9,794 nucleotides of DNA, from the NCBI GenBank assembly GCA_021807585.1, contig JAKBCQ010000041.1:1-9794 (forward strand), read 5' to 3'. Positions 6,399-9,794 of this stretch are shown here, one piece after another. A program made the position numbers and the translations under genes. The notes under the pieces are model-generated. The model was not told where the DNA came from. It searched no databases and saw only the letters and a program-made list of their open reading frames with translations. The DNA is from Planctomycetota bacterium (GTDB lineage Bacteria > Planctomycetota > Planctomycetia > Isosphaerales > Isosphaeraceae). Positions within the stretch are counted from its first letter, which is position 1. Each line of letters begins with the position of its first letter.

Positions 6399-8042
6399 TC
6401 AAGCTTTTGGTTGAGGCGAGATGCTGTGTACCGGCTTGCGACGGAAGGAACTGTAAAACAGTCCGTGTTTGATTCCCACTCCGACGGGAACGTGTTGCGC
6501 GGAGCTTGTCGAGGTTGACTGATGGGACGTCCTGGCGTGTCGTGCGGGCGCGACGGCGTGGAGCGTGGGCGCCGGCGAGGAATGATGTCTTTTGTTCGCC
6601 TCACTGACGGGGACGAGGCGATTGTTGACGAAGGTGTAGAAGGTTCCCGAAGGGGGATGCGTGTGGAAGCGCGTGACGTGGGGGACTCCGGCGAAGATGA
6701 GGAAATCACCCCCCGCGGTCGGGATGAAGCGGACGCGTCCCTTGCGGCCGATGAGCGAATCTTGCGGGCCGCCGATGATCGTGTTGTAGCCGAACCAGCC
6801 GTGCACCGTCGTCACGCCGCCCCCCGCCTGAATCACGTTCACGCCGCCGTGGCCGCCGTCGATCGTCATCGGGATCGTCACGTCGGGATTCACTTGAATG
6901 TTGTCGTTTCCCTTGTTTCCATAAATAATGATATATTGGATCGAGGATACGGCGGGTTGAATCGTATCGACTTCGCCGTTGACCATCACCTGGATGGCGC
7001 CTCCCACCTCGCCGACGGCGATGTTGTAGGGAAGGTTTTTGGTGAATGAGACGGGGGGGTCGACGATCAGGACGGGTCCGATCTGGCGGACTGCGCCGGT
7101 GTTTCCGATCGGGGTCGAGCTTCCCGTCGTCGAGACGGTGAAGGTTTGGGTTGCGGTGGTGTGGGTTACGGGATCGGTCGCGGTGACGGTCACGTTCGAG
7201 GTTTGGCCCGGGCCCGCCGCGGTCGCGTCGATGTGGACGACGCCGTCGGGGTTGACTGTCGAGAGCGTCGCCGAGCTCATCAGGATGGGCGAGACGGGGG
7301 TCGTGCCGTTGAGCGCGACTTTCGTCATGTCTTGAACGATCGCCTGCCCCGACACCAACTGGCCGAAGATCGTGTAATTGCCGTTGAGGAACGTCGGCGA
7401 TCCCGTCGTCACGAAAAATTGCGATTCGTTCGTGTTCGGACCAGCGTTTGCAAGGGCAAGTTGATATGTTCCATTAAACGAAAGCTGGGGTAAAATCTCG
7501 TTCGCGAACGGGAATCCGGGCTGGTTGATGTTCCCGGTGCCGTCGCCGTTGACCGATCCCCCCTGAACGATGTAGTGGGTGGCGTCGGGAAATTGATTGG
7601 CGACGCGGTGAAAGTTTTTCCCCGTGTAAAAGCCTTGATTCACGAGCTCTTCGATCCGCGACGTGGCGATCGGCGTGAGGTGATCGAACAGTTGGTACAC
7701 CATCGATCCCTGGAATGCGGGATCGTTGGGTCCGCTCGACGCGTGGGTGACGTTGATCGTGAGAAACTCGCCCGTCGACACGGTCGCTTTGATTTGCGAA
7801 TTCGACGATGTAACACTATACGTTTGATTATCGGTATTCGTGGTCGAAAGGGGGATCTGGAATCCCTGACCGGGAGCGATCGAAAGGTTGGCGATCGGGT
7901 TGAGCGACGCGGCGGGAACGCGGCGATCCTCGAGCGATTCGATCCTCGGTTTCAACATCAGGTTGGGACGGCCGCCGCGCGATTTGACGCTCGAGCGATC
8001 CGCGGGTTGAAAAAAGATCCGGCCCGCTTCGCGTCGTTCCAT
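6399..8042 (-). CDS. Exported-type cyclophilin peptidyl-prolyl isomerase with LEDR tag and RTX-like C-terminal region
   Basis: The 547-residue product begins with a basic segment, then MLKPRIESLEDRRVPAAS (about 29-46). That is the planctomycete LEDR tag of extracellular proteins, and no classical signal peptide is visible. A cyclophilin domain (about 112-265) carries FHRV (144-147), VQGG, NESQFFVTT (205-213) and FLNGNYTIFGQLVSG. The catalytic Arg of FHR is kept. The usual PGFM segment is replaced by a longer ANQFPDATHYI, and the positions of CypA Trp121 and His126 read Phe and Tyr. A threonine-rich beta-like stretch (about 270-310) follows. A glycine/asparagine-rich RTX-like part spans about 375-435 (GNKGNDNIQV, IDGGHGGVNVIQAGG, NTIIGG), and the tail is His/Ser-rich. 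The frame is open to a TTG at 8339, but GGAGG eight bases before the ATG at 8042 decides the start. It probably assists folding at the cell surface. Confidence 0.88.
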   Translation of the reverse strand: MERREAGRIFFQPADRSSVKSRGGRPNLMLKPRIESLEDRRVPAASLNPIANLSIAPGQGFQIPLSTTNTDNQTYSVTSSNSQIKATVSTGEFLTINVTHASSGPNDPAFQGSMVYQLFDHLTPIATSRIEELVNQGFYTGKNFHRVANQFPDATHYIVQGGSVNGDGTGNINQPGFPFANEILPQLSFNGTYQLALANAGPNTNESQFFVTTGSPTFLNGNYTIFGQLVSGQAIVQDMTKVALNGTTPVSPILMSSATLSTVNPDGVVHIDATAAGPGQTSNVTVTATDPVTHTTATQTFTVSTTGSSTPIGNTGAVRQIGPVLIVDPPVSFTKNLPYNIAVGEVGGAIQVMVNGEVDTIQPAVSSIQYIIIYGNKGNDNIQVNPDVTIPMTIDGGHGGVNVIQAGGGVTTVHGWFGYNTIIGGPQDSLIGRKGRVRFIPTAGGDFLIFAGVPHVTRFHTHPPSGTFYTFVNNRLVPVSEANKRHHSSPAPTLHAVAPARHARTSHQSTSTSSAQHVPVGVGIKHGLFYSSFRRKPVHSISPQPKA

Positions 8043-8050
8043 CTCGGCCA

Positions 8051-8055
8051 CCTCC
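8051..8055 (-). promoter_or_regulatory. Ribosome binding site deciding the PPIase start
   Basis: GGAGG on the minus strand lies eight bases before the ATG at 8040-8042. The longer frame from the TTG at 8339 would add 99 arginine-rich residues without family resemblance. A later ATG (8-9 residues before the LEDR motif) has no comparable site. Confidence 0.7.
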
Positions 8056-8310
8056 GCGTCCTTCTCACCGATCTCTTGTGTCGGCGCCCGCCGCGCGAAC
8101 ACGATCGGCACGAATCCTGATCGTTTGGGTTGTATCGGTCGAATCGCCTGGGCGACTTGAGCCGTTTTTACCGAATGTTTCACCGCGGGTCGGGAAAGCG
8201 ATCGAGCGATGCGAGTTGAACCGAAACCCGCGCGGTGATCCCGACCGATCGAGCTTTCGGTTGATATGACGACCAAAGCCCGCGCCCCGATCGGGCGACT
8301 TCGAGGCGAA

Positions 8311-8339
8311 TTTGTAACGCGATCGCCGAATCGGGTCAA
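8311..8339 (-). promoter_or_regulatory. Candidate promoter of the PPIase gene
   Basis: On the minus strand TTGACC (8334-8339, five of six matches) is followed after 17 bases by TACAAA (8311-8316, four of six). This would give a leader of about 260 bases. The spacing is good, but the -10 is mediocre and such matches arise by chance. The call is low confidence. Confidence 0.3.
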
Positions 8340-8412
8340 GATCGGAACGAGCGGGAGCGAGCGTCAAATCGGCGACGAATCTCGTTCGGATAAGAATCAC
8401 TTTTACACATTA

Positions 8413-9794
8413 TTATCCAATTGTTTGAACGCCTTCGGATTCGGAGTCGTCGGGGGTTTCGCGGAGCGGTAGTTCGATCAAGAATGTCGAGCCTTCGCCG
8501 ACTCGTGAAGTGAGCGTGATTCGACCCCCGTGTTCCTTGATGATCTTTTGCGAGACGGGGAGTCCGAGACCCGTGCCGCGCGAACCTTTGGTTGATGCAA
8601 ACACTTGAAAGATTGTTTGGAATTCGTTCTCGGGGATGCCGACGCCGTTATCCTCGACGGTGATCGTCGCGGTCGAAGTCGCGGGGTCGAACGCGGTCGA
8701 CATCCGCACGCGGCCTCCCCCCTCGGCCTCCTCGGAAGCGTCGATCGCATTGGTGACGATATTTAACAAAGCCTGATGGATACCCTCGGGGTCGAAGAGG
8801 GTCGCGGGAAGATCGCTCGCGGGGGTCCACGTCAATTCCACCCCCATCTCCGCGGCGCGCGAACGCATCAGCTCGATCACGTCCGCCGCGGTCTCGTTCA
8901 GATTCGCGGTCTCCAGCATCGGCTCGCGTTCTTTAGAAAAAGAAAGCATATCCATCACTAAATTATAAATTTTCGCCTGATTCTTTTCGACGATCGTCCA
9001 GCCGCGGCGAACGATCGCTTCGTCCTTCTCGTTCAGTCCCATATCGATCAGGTAACTGCCGCCGCGAATACCTTGTAAAATATTTTTAATATGATGAGAT
9101 AAAGTTGCGATTGTTTGACCGACCGCGGCGAGCCGCTCGGATTGGAGTTTGGCTTGATAATATCGCGTGTTCTCGACCGCCAATCCCGCCTGATGACCGA
9201 TCGCAACCATCAGCATGAGATGATCTTGTTGGAATCGGCCGCGGATCCCGACGACTGGAGCGATCGTCGGCGCCGCCTCGGGATAAGATCGGACGTCGGC
9301 GTAGATCGCCCCCATCGTTTCGTGGCGTCCTTGCAGCGGAACGCAGATCGCCTCGCGGATGCCGTAATCGACGATCGATTGCGCCGGGCCGAAGCGCGTG
9401 TCGGCCGATGCGTCGGACGTGATCACCCCCTGGCCGCGCTCGAGCACGTGATCGACGATCGATCGCGAGATTGTGATCCGTTCGCCCGGCTCGGCCTCAC
9501 CCCGCCAGCGCACCGCGGTCGGCGCAAGCTCCCCCGCCTCGTTAAACAGCAAAATCGCACACCGATCGGCGCCAATGGAATCAAACACAAGTTGAAGTAT
9601 TTGTTGTAAAAGCGCGTCGGGGTCGAGAATCTGGCTGACCGCTTGCGTCGCCTGATACATCACCGAGAGGTTCGCGAGCCTCGTTTTCAGCCAATCGCCG
9701 GCGCTCCCGGGGGCTTCGAGAACGCGCGATCCCTCTCCCACGGGGATGCTTTTCAGAATCGCCGAACGGTCCTCGGGGCTCGCCCGACCGAGCA
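8413..9794 (-). CDS. GAF-domain sensor histidine kinase, 5' end beyond window
   Basis: At least 459 residues are visible and the frame runs open to the right edge. A GTG occurs at 9739-9741, but the residues before it (LGRASPEDRSAILKSIP) read as genuine protein, so it is not the start. From that GTG as residue 1, a GAF domain spans about 28-190 (ILDPDALLQQIL, DRCAILLF, AICVPL). A helical linker follows, then an H box ATLSHHIKN with His216 as the likely phosphoacceptor. The HATPase domain has the N box NIVTNAIDAS (327-336), G1 DNGVGIP (364-370), F box FQVFASTKG and G2 GTGLGLP (389-395). There is no transmembrane segment and no receiver domain in view, so it is a cytoplasmic sensor. Planctomycete kinases of this type often carry an FHA domain upstream of the GAF domain; here that is only an inference. 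Its partner regulator is not in the window. Confidence 0.9.
   Translation of the reverse strand, partial: LGRASPEDRSAILKSIPVGEGSRVLEAPGSAGDWLKTRLANLSVMYQATQAVSQILDPDALLQQILQLVFDSIGADRCAILLFNEAGELAPTAVRWRGEAEPGERITISRSIVDHVLERGQGVITSDASADTRFGPAQSIVDYGIREAICVPLQGRHETMGAIYADVRSYPEAAPTIAPVVGIRGRFQQDHLMLMVAIGHQAGLAVENTRYYQAKLQSERLAAVGQTIATLSHHIKNILQGIRGGSYLIDMGLNEKDEAIVRRGWTIVEKNQAKIYNLVMDMLSFSKEREPMLETANLNETAADVIELMRSRAAEMGVELTWTPASDLPATLFDPEGIHQALLNIVTNAIDASEEAEGGGRVRMSTAFDPATSTATITVEDNGVGIPENEFQTIFQVFASTKGSRGTGLGLPVSQKIIKEHGGRITLTSRVGEGSTFLIELPLRETPDDSESEGVQTIG

Larger units (their letters stand above)
8043..8412. other. Intergenic region between the histidine kinase and PPIase genes
   Basis: These 370 bases hold no gene I can support. 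Frames on both strands stay open by chance and give arginine-rich, low-information products. The region contains the candidate PPIase promoter (8311-8339), the palindrome CCCGATCGGG (8286-8295) and a short AT-rich stretch next to the kinase stop (about 8396-8420). An imperfect structure could form from GAACGAG 8345-8351 and CTCGTTC 8381-8387, but no T tract marks a terminator. Confidence 0.5.

Noticed and set aside
8043..8339. Upstream extension of the PPIase to a TTG at 8339
   Set aside because: The added 99 residues are arginine-rich and featureless. GGAGG is placed eight bases before the ATG at 8042, and the LEDR tag is then near the N terminus as expected.
8065..8400. Minus-strand frame of 111 codons between the kinase and the PPIase
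   Set aside because: The product is rich in Arg, Ser and Asp with no motif. The start has no ribosome binding site, and the frame would overlap the chosen PPIase promoter and leader.
9739..9741. GTG as the start of the histidine kinase
   Set aside because: The frame continues to the window edge with plausible protein sequence, no ribosome binding site precedes it, and GAF kinases of this type usually have more sequence upstream.
1..9794. CRISPR array, insertion sequence, phage integrase, tRNA or rRNA
   Set aside because: No regularly spaced direct repeats, transposase or integrase motifs, terminal inverted repeats, or tRNA cloverleaf signatures were seen on either strand. The recurring GATCG motif is dispersed, not arrayed.

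Overview
The window looks like chromosomal DNA from a planctomycete, probably of the Isosphaera/Singulisphaera type. The reasons are the moderately GC-rich composition, the alternative GTG and TTG starts, and two proteins carrying the N-terminal basic stretch plus LEDR/LESR-type tag (IESLEDRRVPA and IESRNLL) that is typical of planctomycete extracellular proteins. The genus is inference. Every gene I can support lies on the minus strand, so the window reads from right to left.

From right to left the layout is: a GAF-domain histidine kinase whose 5' end lies beyond the right edge (8413 to 9794); a 370-base spacer; a cyclophilin-type peptidyl-prolyl isomerase with an LEDR tag and an RTX-like C-terminal part (6399-8042); a 162-base spacer with an AT-rich island; a ComEA-type helix-hairpin-helix protein (5742-6236); a possible small ORF (5483-5632) ending six bases before uvrB; uvrB (3425-5476); a 400-base spacer; a small His-rich protein with an LESR tag (2649-3023); a hairpin terminator followed at once by a good candidate promoter (2525-2587); bifunctional ribBA (1139-2371); a 321-base spacer with AT-rich dyads; a Bax inhibitor-1/YccA-type membrane protein (68-817); and a 10-bp hairpin with a T tract pointing rightwards at the left edge.

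The genes do not form one pathway. ribBA supplies both entry reactions of riboflavin synthesis, uvrB is the damage-verifying helicase of nucleotide excision repair, and the ComEA-like protein may bind DNA at the envelope. The PPIase and the His-rich protein look like cell-surface or exported products, and the kinase is a soluble sensor. ComEA, the small ORF and uvrB are close enough to be co-transcribed. The other genes are separated by spacers of 160-400 bases, and AT-rich patches in several of these look like individual promoters.

I see no CRISPR array, transposase, integrase, tRNA or rRNA, and no clear defence or novel multi-gene system. The less ordinary signals are the unknown His-rich tagged protein, the very high density of the palindrome CGATCG (about 51 copies by hand count), the tagged PPIase with divergent active-site residues, and the small ORF in front of uvrB.
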